Assembly (NCBI RefSeq): GCF_011250555.1
Contig: NZ_JAANMZ010000002.1
Location: forward strand, 62,001-126,000
DNA length: 64,000 nt
Source of the DNA: Bacillus sp. MM2020_4
GTDB taxonomy: Bacteria; Bacillota; Bacilli; Bacillales; Cytobacillaceae
Direction: 5' to 3'
This document shows positions 17,262-25,519 of the stretch, one piece after another. Below the pieces are notes generated by a model. The model worked only from the letters and a program-made list of their open reading frames with translations, did no database searches and was not told where the DNA came from. The stretch's first letter is position 1; each line of letters begins with the position of its first letter. The translations under genes and the position numbers were made by a program.

Positions 17262-17765
17262 CTAAAGATACTTTTTGCGTTCTTCATCGATCATGGAAGA
17301 AAGGATTTCTCCTTCCACTTCATCCTCAGTGGTCTCATATTCATTGACTGTTTCTTCGGTTCCTTTTTTCTTCACCCATTTACGGATGAGGAGCAACACA
17401 GCTACTCCAGCTACTCCTATTACCACAAATGGAAGAACCCATGCAGTCAGGCTAAAACCGCTTTTCTCCGGTGAAGTCAATATTTCTTCACCGTAAATAT
17501 TGACATAGTACTCACGGATTTTATCCTTATCCCAGCCTTTGTTCATCATTTCAACTAAGTCCTTTTTAAAATCAGTTGTCAGATTACAGGTATTGGGATC
17601 ACATTCGTAATGATCCTGCCCGCAGCCACAAGTGCAGGCAAATTGCTGGGCAACCGCTTTGAATTCAGGAGATTTATAATCAAACTCTTTTGCTTCCACG
17701 CGAATAAAAGAACCTTGAAAGATAAACGCAATAATGAGGAGCCCAAGATACATTTTATTTTTCAT
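17262..17765 (-). CDS. ccmH: CcmH-like thiol protein with CxCGC motif
   Basis: A 167-residue protein with signal peptide (LGLLIIAFIFQGSFIRVEA), a small helical domain and a C-terminal membrane helix (WVLPFVVIGVAGVAVLLLI). Where Gram-negative CcmH has LRCxxC it has FACTCGCG (Cys44, 46, 48), followed by CDPNTC; the downstream MMNKGWDKDKIREYYVNIYG matches the CcmH three-helix bundle. CcmH resolves disulfides between apocytochrome and CcmG. ATG 17765 with AAAGAGG is chosen; the open frame extending into ccmF is ignored. Confidence 0.85.
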   Translation of the reverse strand: MKNKMYLGLLIIAFIFQGSFIRVEAKEFDYKSPEFKAVAQQFACTCGCGQDHYECDPNTCNLTTDFKKDLVEMMNKGWDKDKIREYYVNIYGEEILTSPEKSGFSLTAWVLPFVVIGVAGVAVLLLIRKWVKKKGTEETVNEYETTEDEVEGEILSSMIDEERKKYL

Positions 17766-17766
17766 T

Positions 17767-19749
17767 TTAAGATACCTCTTTGCGTACTCCTGTGTATCTC
17801 GGAGTGACATTTCCATATTTTCCGTTCCAAACGGCGAATAGTGCACCAATCACGATCATGAAAGAACCGAACCATAACCAGTTCATCATCGGATTTATTT
17901 TCACTACAAATGTGGCTTTACCATCATCCTCCCAAGCACTTAGGACAATATATAGGTCTTCTTTAACGGAAGAAATAATCGCCACTTCGGATGAAGGCTG
18001 TTCCCAGTTTCCATAGAATACTTTTTCAGGTTGGAAAGTTCCTAACTTTTTCCCATTCCTAAATACAGTTAAGTCTGCATAAACGATATCGTTAATTCCT
18101 TCTTTTTTCTGGTCTAAACGCTCATAGTTGATCCGATAGTCCTTAAGTTCAATCGTCCCCCCAAGAGGTACCGTTTTCATAGTCTCAACATCGTAGTTTT
18201 GTGAGCCAATAATCCCCATAGTAATGAAAGCAATCCCAAGATGAACGATATATCCGCCATATCTGCGGCGGTTCCGGATCATTAAACGATATAATGCTAC
18301 AATAGGTGTTTCTTTCGTCATTTTTCTTCTAGCTTTTACCCCTCTATAAAACTCTAGGAAATGGGTAATTAATAATAGAATGATAACTCCGTAGCCAATG
18401 ACGGCCCACGCTTTTTGAATCCCTAATACCACCATGAGTGACATGCCAACAATCGCAAGGATTGCTGGAATCATAAAGTTTTTCTTTAGATTTTTAATAG
18501 TAGAACGCTGCCAGGCAAGCATGGGACAAACGGCCATGACAAACATCATCGATAAAAGAATAGGTGCTTCCACTTTATTAAAGAATGGCAGACCTACAGT
18601 TACTTTGGTACCGCGAATAGCTTCAGATACTAGTGGAAAAATGGTTCCCCAGAACACAGCAAATGCCGCCCCGACAAGTAGTAGATTGTTAACTAAGAAG
18701 CTGCTCTCTTTTGATACAAACGAATTAAATTCCCCTGCACTGCGTTTAAGCAGGTTGTAGCGGCTCATTAAAACATATAATGCGAGAATGACGGCAATAC
18801 CCATGAAGATTAAGAAGTATAATCCTAGATTTGAATTTGCAAATGCATGGACTGATGTTAGAACGCCGCTTCGTACAAGGAATGTTCCAAACAGTGTAAG
18901 TGCATAAGAAACAATTATTAGGCTGATATTCCATATTTTCAGCATATTTTTCCGCTCTTGAATCATCACGGAATGTAAGAAGGCGGTAGCTGTTAACCAT
19001 GGCATAAAGGAAGCATTTTCAACCGGATCCCATGCCCAGTAGCCGCCCCAGCCCAGTTCCACATATGCCCACTGACCGCCAAAGATATTTCCAAGACTTA
19101 AGAATAACCAAGCAACTATCGTCCAGCGTCTCGTCATTTTAATCCAGAAATCATCAACATTTTTCAGAAGCAGGGCAGCCATTGCAAAGGCAAATGGAAC
19201 GGCAAGACCTACGTACCCAAGGTAAAGGGTAACAGGATGAATGATCATTCCAGGGTTTTGCAGCATAGGGTTTAACCCTTTTCCTTCAATCGGAACGGTA
19301 TCTAATAATAAAAATGGTTTTGCGACAAATCCTAAGATAAAGAAGAAGAAAACCGCATTGGCCATCAGTATGGCAGAGATGTAAGGAACCATTGGATTTC
19401 CTTTCATCTTCCGCGAAAAGGTAATCATAATCATGTAAAGAGTTAAAAAGAATGTCCATAATAATAAGGAACCAGCATTTCCGGCCCAAAGAGCAGTTAG
19501 TTTATAAATGATTGGCAATTCACTGCTTGTATAATCACTTACGTATTCGTACTGGAACTGAGATGTTGCTAAAAGGTAAAACAAGGAAAGCATCGCAAAT
19601 GCTGCGCAGATAAATAATGCAATCATTCCACCTTTTCCGCTATTAATAAATTTTTGGTTTTTGGTACTGATCCCCAAGGTAAGAATGAGGAGCGAAAAAA
19701 TGGCAATGGCTAATCCAATATAAATTGTTGCGTTGGCAAATAAAAACAT
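17767..19749 (-). CDS. ccmF: cytochrome c haem lyase subunit CcmF
   Basis: A 660-residue polytopic protein with the WWD-domain motif WGGYWAWDPVENASFMPWL, preceded by the conserved GNIFGGQWAYVELG. It is the core ligase that takes haem from CcmE and attaches it to apocytochrome CxxCH. Length is normal for System I CcmF (about 650) and much longer than System II ResC/CcsA. Start ATG follows GAAGGTGACGAC. Downstream ccmH starts 1 bp after its stop. Confidence 0.96.
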   Translation of the reverse strand: MFLFANATIYIGLAIAIFSLLILTLGISTKNQKFINSGKGGMIALFICAAFAMLSLFYLLATSQFQYEYVSDYTSSELPIIYKLTALWAGNAGSLLLWTFFLTLYMIMITFSRKMKGNPMVPYISAILMANAVFFFFILGFVAKPFLLLDTVPIEGKGLNPMLQNPGMIIHPVTLYLGYVGLAVPFAFAMAALLLKNVDDFWIKMTRRWTIVAWLFLSLGNIFGGQWAYVELGWGGYWAWDPVENASFMPWLTATAFLHSVMIQERKNMLKIWNISLIIVSYALTLFGTFLVRSGVLTSVHAFANSNLGLYFLIFMGIAVILALYVLMSRYNLLKRSAGEFNSFVSKESSFLVNNLLLVGAAFAVFWGTIFPLVSEAIRGTKVTVGLPFFNKVEAPILLSMMFVMAVCPMLAWQRSTIKNLKKNFMIPAILAIVGMSLMVVLGIQKAWAVIGYGVIILLLITHFLEFYRGVKARRKMTKETPIVALYRLMIRNRRRYGGYIVHLGIAFITMGIIGSQNYDVETMKTVPLGGTIELKDYRINYERLDQKKEGINDIVYADLTVFRNGKKLGTFQPEKVFYGNWEQPSSEVAIISSVKEDLYIVLSAWEDDGKATFVVKINPMMNWLWFGSFMIVIGALFAVWNGKYGNVTPRYTGVRKEVS

Positions 19750-19776
19750 GTCGTCACCTTCTTATTCTTGAGCCTG

Positions 19777-20229
19777 TTATTTTTCTTTCGGTGGTTGATT
19801 TAACTTTTCTTTATGTGTTTCAGGATCATAATCCTTCATGTCTTTACCTTCATATTTTGAAGGACATCTAGTTTTCACAGATTCAGCTGCAAATGTATCT
19901 TTTTTAGTAGGAGATCCTTGGAGAATGGTAATAACCCCTTCGGAAAAGTTATCAGGTTTGGGCCCTTTATGAATGACATGCATAAGGTTACCTTCGTTGT
20001 CTTTTACATCAAATTTCAATTCAATTTTGTCTGGATTCCATTTAATTGAGTCTTCAATTAATAGACCCTCTACTGTAACAAAGTCCTCTTTATGCTTTTC
20101 TTGTGTCGCTATTAACTCTTTCATTGTTAACTCAACACCGCTCGAACCCGGCGTTGCTGCCATAAGAAGGAACACAATAGCTCCGGCTATAATAAATCCT
20201 CCTAGCATCACAATCGTATTCTTTTTCAT
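19777..20229 (-). CDS. ccmE: haem chaperone CcmE, CxxxY type
   Basis: A 150-residue protein with one N-terminal helix (TIVMLGGFIIAGAIVFLLMA) and an OB-like domain. In E. coli CcmE a His in HxxxY binds haem covalently; here the site reads KTRCPSKYEGKD, giving Cys122 and Tyr126, the CxxxY variant known from archaea and Desulfovibrio. The Pro/Lys-rich end (HKEKLNQPPKEK) is typical. ATG 20229 is preferred over GTG 20238. Confidence 0.92.
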   Translation of the reverse strand: MKKNTIVMLGGFIIAGAIVFLLMAATPGSSGVELTMKELIATQEKHKEDFVTVEGLLIEDSIKWNPDKIELKFDVKDNEGNLMHVIHKGPKPDNFSEGVITILQGSPTKKDTFAAESVKTRCPSKYEGKDMKDYDPETHKEKLNQPPKEK

Positions 20230-20242
20230 TCGACCCACCTCA

Positions 20243-21295
20243 TTACATTAATTTTTTCATTTCTTCTTCATACATTTCTTGGTCAATCTTTCCGGTTAAA
20301 AGCTTTTTCCGTAGTTCTTTCTTTTCTTCAACATTTGCTGACATGGTATCCTTTTTGCCGGTCGTATGCTTTGGTTGTTGTTTACTTTTTGTATTCTTAT
20401 TTGCTGTTCCTCGTCGTGTTACGGCATTACCTTTCAATCCTAGGAAAACAAATAGTCCAGCAATAATAAGGGCAATTCCAATAATCGATGCTCCGCCTAC
20501 GCCAATGATTGGACGCTTTGAATTGTCCGTTCCTCCTTTAGTAACTTGGTCTGTTGCCGTCACTCCACTATGGTTTTCATCATTTGGCGGTTGTTTTTTA
20601 TTGATTGCTTCCATGGTAGATTCTGTTCCGTCTTTCTTATAGGAGAAGGAATAGTTCAAGTTATCTCCAGCTTTTACATTTTTATATTGGTAGTAATATA
20701 GCTCTTCATCATACTCACTTTTTGTATTGCTTTCCGCCTTAGGCTCAAGCTTGATTTCCTTTGCTTCCATTGGTGCGTAAAAGACCACATCCAATTGTTC
20801 AATATCAGCATTATTAACTAGTTGATATGTAAAGCTCTTTTTATCTTTAACGTCGATAGATTTGGTATAGTACTCGATGACAAATTTATATGTTCCATTA
20901 TTTTTGATTGCTTTTGCCGGCTTCCAGGTCACAATTCCCTTTTCTTTGTCTACATCATATGGACGTTGTACTTCTGGCTTATTCTCTTCTGGAAACTCCG
21001 CTACCAAATAGGCTTCAAATCCTTTTTCCAATGCCGGGACGGGAATTTCAATTTTCCCCTCATAGTCCTGACCGCTCTTGTTGGTGATGGTTCCGTATTG
21101 ACCTACAAGTAATGACGGGATATCTCTTGTTCCCCAATCCTCAGGGTAATCAAACTCCGGCATTACCTGAACTTGCATTTCTTTAAAAGGAAACTTTTCT
21201 GCCTGAAATGCAGTTTCAGCACTAGCTTTTGGGCTAATAAAACTAGTGAGGAACGATGCAATGACAAACAATGCCAACCATTTATTTTTGTGCAT
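20243..21295 (-). CDS. signal-peptide membrane protein at head of the ccm cluster, function unknown
   Basis: A 350-residue protein: signal peptide (LALFVIASFLTSFISPKASA), an extracellular beta-rich domain of about 220 residues, a Thr/Asn/Lys linker, one helix (ASIIGIALIIAGLFVFLGL) and a cytosolic tail ending ELRKKLLTGKIDQEMYEEEM, a SHOCT-like short helix pair. Its architecture mirrors 15877-16872. AAGGAGG precedes the ATG. As first gene of the long minus-strand unit it is probably co-transcribed with ccmE and ccmF. Function unknown. Confidence 0.75.
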   Translation of the reverse strand: MHKNKWLALFVIASFLTSFISPKASAETAFQAEKFPFKEMQVQVMPEFDYPEDWGTRDIPSLLVGQYGTITNKSGQDYEGKIEIPVPALEKGFEAYLVAEFPEENKPEVQRPYDVDKEKGIVTWKPAKAIKNNGTYKFVIEYYTKSIDVKDKKSFTYQLVNNADIEQLDVVFYAPMEAKEIKLEPKAESNTKSEYDEELYYYQYKNVKAGDNLNYSFSYKKDGTESTMEAINKKQPPNDENHSGVTATDQVTKGGTDNSKRPIIGVGGASIIGIALIIAGLFVFLGLKGNAVTRRGTANKNTKSKQQPKHTTGKKDTMSANVEEKKELRKKLLTGKIDQEMYEEEMKKLM

Positions 21296-21489
21296 ATTAA
21301 TCCTCCTTGACCTTCAAAAACTTACTCATAGAAGGTTCCGTTTTTCACTATAGACCTCTTTGAAATAAATATAACCGCTATCAAACCAATGTTGTTGACG
21401 CACTCTTGAACATTTTGTTAAAGGATAGAAACGTTTGTGTTTTTGTCAAAAAAACACCACAAAATGGACACAAATTCCAAAAGAGGAAA

Positions 21490-21526
21490 AAGAAAAACCC
21501 TGATTCCTATTTGGATTCAGGGTTTT
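21490..21526 (-). terminator. terminator after the dihaem cytochrome
   Basis: AAAACCCTGAATCC and GGAATCAGGGTTTT pair with one mismatch around a 5-nt loop and are followed on the reverse strand by TTTCTTTTTCC. It separates the cytochrome unit from the ccm unit. The rest of 21296-21490 shows no gene. Confidence 0.85.
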
Positions 21527-21538
21527 GATGTCATTCTA

Positions 21539-22192
21539 TTATTTTTTCTCTAAGGAACGAATATAAGTAACAATATCGGTTATATCCTCTTTTTTTAATT
21601 GCCTGGCACCTTCAAGTCCTTTTAACGAAGGGCCCATTCTTGTTTCTTCCCGACCATAGGCTGTACCAATCCAAATTTGCTGATCCGTTGTGTATTTTAA
21701 ATACTGGGGATTGGCGAGAGCGGTTCCCATTTTCAATTTACCGGCACCTGCTTCGCCATGACAATTAAGACAATACAAATTATATTGTTTTTCTCCACGT
21801 TCCAGATCACCGGAAATTACTTTTGGTACATCAAATTCAATATCTTCTGTTTGCCAATTCCGTATAAAGTCGACAAGATTTAGTAAATCCTTTTCGGATA
21901 ATCTAGGTCCATAAGCTGGCATACCAGTGCCTTCCCTGCCAAATTTCACGGAATTATACAAGTCTTTATCTGATACAGAGCTAAGAAGGTTCTGACTATT
22001 AAGTGCAGTTCCAGCATTTGCACCTTCACCTTTTCCTGTGCTCCCATGGCAGATAAGACAATTTTTTGTATATAGCTTTTCTCCTGCGGCAATTGCTTTC
22101 GAATTCTTCCTGGCAAAAATATCGCTATTACTTATACAAACAATAATTCCAATAATAATCAAAATATAGAACCCGATTAATATTCTTTTCAT
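21539..22192 (-). CDS. membrane-anchored dihaem cytochrome c
   Basis: A 217-residue protein with one N-terminal anchor (GFYILIIIGIIVCISNSD) and two cytochrome c domains: CLICH (residues 45-49) and CLNCH (141-145), each followed by a Met-ligand region (GMPAYGP; TRMGPSL). It is an electron carrier of the outer membrane face and an obvious client of the adjacent Ccm machinery. It starts 10 bp after the UGA-containing lipoprotein gene, so the two form one unit. The partner oxidase or reductase is not in the window. Confidence 0.93.
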   Translation of the reverse strand: MKRILIGFYILIIIGIIVCISNSDIFARKNSKAIAAGEKLYTKNCLICHGSTGKGEGANAGTALNSQNLLSSVSDKDLYNSVKFGREGTGMPAYGPRLSEKDLLNLVDFIRNWQTEDIEFDVPKVISGDLERGEKQYNLYCLNCHGEAGAGKLKMGTALANPQYLKYTTDQQIWIGTAYGREETRMGPSLKGLEGARQLKKEDITDIVTYIRSLEKK

Positions 22193-22202
22193 GGGTTATT
22201 CC

Positions 22203-22649
22203 CTACTTTGGTTCAGGTGTTGGAGTTGGTTCCCCAAAATCTTCATACTTCTTAGTGATTAACTGATAAATTTTCTTAGGACTTTTACCGTCAAGATGCA
22301 TTTCGATCGCCTCCCGGGCGATATCAATACAGACGTCTCACGATATACCCATCGAATCCCATTCTTTAACAGCATTATTTGATCCCATTTGATCAATAAA
22401 GCAATCTAAATTACTTTTATGACCATCCTGTGCAAAGCATCCGCAATAGCAAGGGACTTGTGCAACAACCTCCGGATAGGTGGATGCCAAGATATAGGTC
22501 TCTTGAATTTTTTCCGAAGAATTTAATACATAATCTGGAAGTGGCGTATGTTTTTTATCAAGCGTCACATCATCCATTTTAGAGCTGCAGCCAGCTGCTG
22601 CAATCGCAATTAAAATGAAAAGGAACAAAAGAGATGTTATTCGTTTCAT
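22203..22649 (-). CDS. PCYCGC-motif lipoprotein with in-frame TGA; candidate selenoprotein
   Basis: The conventional frame gives 103 residues: lipobox IAAAGC (Cys21), then PCYCGC at 66-71 and the family-specific GHKSNLDCF. It stops at TGA (22338-22340). Reading through the TGA gives 44 more residues, DVCIDIAREAIEMHLDG ending TPTPEPK, before a TAG at 22203. From memory of this family (PF13798), that is the usual C-terminal half, and the TGA falls on the first Cys of its CxxC, giving UxxC. A SECIS-like hairpin follows. The alternative is a recent nonsense mutation. Role unknown; probably redox or metal handling outside the membrane. Confidence 0.85.
22306..22322 (-). promoter_or_regulatory. candidate bacterial SECIS hairpin
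   Basis: Fifteen nt after the in-frame TGA, AUCGCC and GGCGAU form a perfect 6-bp stem with loop CGGGA. The distance to the loop (21 nt), the stem length and a G among the first two loop bases fit the published bacterial SECIS model. Confidence 0.6.
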
Positions 22650-22790
22650 AGTTCTGTTTCACCCCTTCCCTTTAAGGTCTTATTCTAGTTTATTTTAACA
22701 AAAAGGGACTGGTCTAATTGTTCCTAATTCTTACTATTTAGTGAAGTTTTTAATCTTATAAAAGTGGTAATTATAATATGAAAAGCGCAT

Positions 22791-22915
22791 GCGCCCTGGT
22801 CAGCGGCGTATGGCCTGGAGCGCTCCAACTGAGATAAAGGAAACACTGAGAGCGGAGCGATCCGATGTTGACTTATCGTAGGGCGGAGCGCGAAGGACAC
22901 TAGCCGCTAGGGCGC
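22791..22915. repeat. GC-rich structured intergenic element
   Basis: In the 370-bp gap before efp, GCGCCCT-GGTC-AGCGGC pairs with GCCGCT-AGGGCGC 95 nt away, closing a domain that includes the palindrome TGGAGCGCTCCA. It is far more GC-rich than its surroundings. I believe near-identical copies, flanked by GGAGCTAGACA, occur at many intergenic sites in Bacillaceae, but that is from memory. No gene is seen in 22650-23019. Confidence 0.6.
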
Positions 22916-22969
22916 TGGAGCTAGACAATTCTCGAAGTCGAAATCTATACTTTCTTATTTATTTAAAAG

Positions 22970-23006
22970 AAAAGGTCTTTGTCCGGTTTTCGGACAAAGA
23001 CCTTTT
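22970..23006. terminator. terminator of efp
   Basis: AAAAGGTCTTTGTCCG and its exact complement form a 16-bp stem with a 5-nt loop; TTTTCTTTT follows on the reverse strand. Confidence 0.92.
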
Positions 23007-23019
23007 GATTGGAAACAAA

Positions 23020-23577
23020 TTACGCACGTGACACGTAAGAAGCTTCTGTTGTATTGATGATTAATTTATCTCCTTGGTTAACAAAGAATGGAACTTGAAC
23101 CATTAGACCCGTTTCAAGGGTTGCAGGCTTAGTGCCGCCGGAAGCTGTATCACCTTTAATTCCTGGCTCCGTTTCCGTTACCTCTAATTCAACCGTATTT
23201 GGCAATTCAATACCCAATGTTTCATGATTAAACATCATAATATGGACTTCCATGTTTTCTTTTAAAAACTTTAGTTCGTATTCAATATTGCTTGCTGGAA
23301 GTTCTACTTGTTCATAGGAATCCATATCCATAAACACATGAGAATCACCGCTTGCGTACAGATATTGCATTTTTCGGTTATCGATTTGCGCTTTTTCTAC
23401 TTTCTCACCGGCACGGAATGTTTTTTCTTGAATCGCACCATTCCGAAGATTACGCAGCTTTGAACGTACAAACGCTGCACCCTTACCAGGCTTAACATGT
23501 TGGAAATCCAGGACGCGCCATAGGCCTCCATCTACTTCAATTGTTAACCCTGTTTTAAAATCGTTAACAGAAATCAT
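23020..23577 (-). CDS. efp: elongation factor P
   Basis: A 185-residue three-domain EF-P beginning [20 protein letters not shown], with the [10 protein letters not shown] loop that carries the modified Lys (about residue 32) and the C-terminal [17 protein letters not shown]. It binds between P and E sites of stalled ribosomes and speeds up polyproline synthesis. It is 21 bp downstream of papA, the standard order. Confidence 0.97.
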   Translation of the reverse strand: MISVNDFKTGLTIEVDGGLWRVLDFQHVKPGKGAAFVRSKLRNLRNGAIQEKTFRAGEKVEKAQIDNRKMQYLYASGDSHVFMDMDSYEQVELPASNIEYELKFLKENMEVHIMMFNHETLGIELPNTVELEVTETEPGIKGDTASGGTKPATLETGLMVQVPFFVNQGDKLIINTTEASYVSRA

Positions 23578-23598
23578 AATTAAATCCTCCTAAATCCA

Positions 23599-24660
23599 TT
23601 ACAGTATAATTAGTTCTTTGGTTGAATGGGTAAATGCCTCGTTACCGTTTTGGGTTATGAGCGTATCATCTTCAATTCGAACACCGCCAAGACCTGGGAT
23701 ATAGATACCCGGTTCACAAGTTACAACCATTCCTGGTGCTAAAGTAACTTCAGATTTCATTGATAAGCCAGGACCTTCGTGAATCTCAAGTCCAATGCCA
23801 TGACCTGTTGAATGACCAAAGTAGTCTCCAAAACCCTTTTCCGTTATGTAGTTTCTAGTTAAAGCATCCGCTTCCCTACCTGTTAGTCCTGGTTTGAATC
23901 CTGCCATACCAAGTAACTGCGCTTCTAGAACAATGTCATAAATTTCTTTAAGCTTGGGATTGGGCTCACCAACAGCAACTGTTCTGGTTATATCAGAGAC
24001 ATACCCATTGTAATAGGCACCGTAATCCATAGTAACAAAATCTCCAGCCTCGATCACTTTATCACTTGCGACACCGTGCGGCAATGCAGAACGATGACCT
24101 GATGCAACAATAGTATCAAAGGAAGATGAGGTCGCTCCGGCCCTTCTCATAAAGAACTCTAATTCATTCGATACCTCAAGTTCCGTTTTTCCAGGTCGAA
24201 TGAAGTCTAAAATGTGTTTAAATGCAGCATCAGCAATATCTGCTGCTACCTTTAATATCTTAATCTCTGCATCGGTCTTAATCAAGCGTAACTTTTCAAT
24301 TACATCGGAAATCGGTACAAGTTCAGCTTCCACTTCTTTCTCATATACTTTAAATAAAGAATAGGTAACATGAGCTTCCTCAAAACCTAGTTTTTTAATT
24401 CCTAATTCCTTAGCGAGTCGTGCTATTTCTTCAGGAATGGAACCAGAAAATTTGACAATTTCAAAACCTTGGCACTGTTTTGATGCTTGCTCAATGTAGC
24501 GGAAGTCTGTAATAAACTGCGCCTTATCGGCTGTAATGAAAACAACACCGGCAGTTCCGGTAAAGTTAGATATGTAACGGCGATTAAAAGGACTGGTAAT
24601 TAGAATTCCATCAATACCATATTGCGAAAAATTCGATCTTAATTTATCTACTTTTTCCAT
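23599..24660 (-). CDS. papA: Xaa-Pro aminopeptidase (M24 family)
   Basis: A 353-residue M24 metallopeptidase with creatinase-like N-terminal domain and pita-bread catalytic domain. Metal ligands are visible in VTMDYGAYYNGYVSDITRT (two Asp), GHSTGHGIGLEIHEGP (His), VTCEPGIYI (Glu) and GVRIEDDTLI (Glu). It removes N-terminal residues before proline in the cytosol. Equivalent to B. subtilis YqhT/PapA. Confidence 0.94.
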   Translation of the reverse strand: MEKVDKLRSNFSQYGIDGILITSPFNRRYISNFTGTAGVVFITADKAQFITDFRYIEQASKQCQGFEIVKFSGSIPEEIARLAKELGIKKLGFEEAHVTYSLFKVYEKEVEAELVPISDVIEKLRLIKTDAEIKILKVAADIADAAFKHILDFIRPGKTELEVSNELEFFMRRAGATSSSFDTIVASGHRSALPHGVASDKVIEAGDFVTMDYGAYYNGYVSDITRTVAVGEPNPKLKEIYDIVLEAQLLGMAGFKPGLTGREADALTRNYITEKGFGDYFGHSTGHGIGLEIHEGPGLSMKSEVTLAPGMVVTCEPGIYIPGLGGVRIEDDTLITQNGNEAFTHSTKELIIL

Positions 24661-24739
24661 AAGTTTCTACTCTCCATTTCTCTTCTGTCAAGGATAAGAA
24701 TAGTTTAACACAAACTGATAATTCAAACTAATCTTGGGC

Positions 24740-25237
24740 TTAGGTTGAAGCCTCGTTCACTTGCACCTTATTAAGTTCAAACTCGTAATTAATGGAATAT
24801 CCAATGAAAATTCCATATACGATATATAAACAAATGGATGTAATGACGGTATCCCTGCTTAAATCTGAAAATGGCTTCATTCCGGGAAATAGAGGATTCA
24901 GGATAAAAAATACCAATAGAAATAACACGACACCATAACCAAGACCAAACCAAAATCCTTTGAATTTCCGTAGTAAAGCGTAGTAAACAAACGCAGCAAT
25001 AATCGATAATGCACCCATAAGTATAATGGAGATAACTGTCCCGAGCCAGCCATTTTTCCAATCACCAAGAGCCCATGGTTCGATAATGACATGGGGGCTA
25101 ACTTCTGTAAAATTAAAAAAGGACGCAATGTACCCAATCGTTCCCCAAAACAGCCCTCCAAATAAACCTGTCCAAAAAACCATTACAGTAAAGGACATTT
25201 GTTTTGGATAATTTCCTAACTTTTTATTATCTGACAA
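24740..25237 (-). CDS. yqhR: conserved membrane protein YqhR
   Basis: A 165-residue protein with four membrane helices (FTVMVFWTGLFGGLFWGTIG; WLGTVISIILMGALSIIAAF; FGLGYGVVLFLLVFFILNP; TSICLYIVYGIFIGYSIN). Function unknown; it is restricted to Bacillaceae and always lies near papA/yqhQ. TTG 25237 with GGGGGTTATTACT is the best start; an open upstream extension to 25354 lacks support. aroQ (yqhS), next to yqhR in B. subtilis, is missing. Confidence 0.85.
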   Translation of the reverse strand: MSDNKKLGNYPKQMSFTVMVFWTGLFGGLFWGTIGYIASFFNFTEVSPHVIIEPWALGDWKNGWLGTVISIILMGALSIIAAFVYYALLRKFKGFWFGLGYGVVLFLLVFFILNPLFPGMKPFSDLSRDTVITSICLYIVYGIFIGYSINYEFELNKVQVNEAST

Positions 25238-25519
25238 AGTAATAACCCCCTGTTTTTTTGTTAACTTTGGAAATATCCTTACCATCCATGCCTTATGATC
25301 AGCAAGCAATTCATTTGATATGATGATGGTAAATTCAAGCATTATTATGCCCATTGCTGTCCAATCTTTACATGAAAAAATTTTTTCACGAAATTTATTT
25401 GGAAATATTCTGTCTTCCTAGAGGTTTTTTCATTTTTCTAGTAGAATAAATGTAAGTACAAACAGATTTTTCATATGTCTGCAATTGTGCAACTACAGTT
25501 TAGGTTGGTGTTCATAACC

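Noticed and set aside
22338-22649. Ordinary 103-residue lipoprotein ending at TGA
   Set aside because: It would lack the conserved C-terminal half, which is present in the same frame after the TGA.
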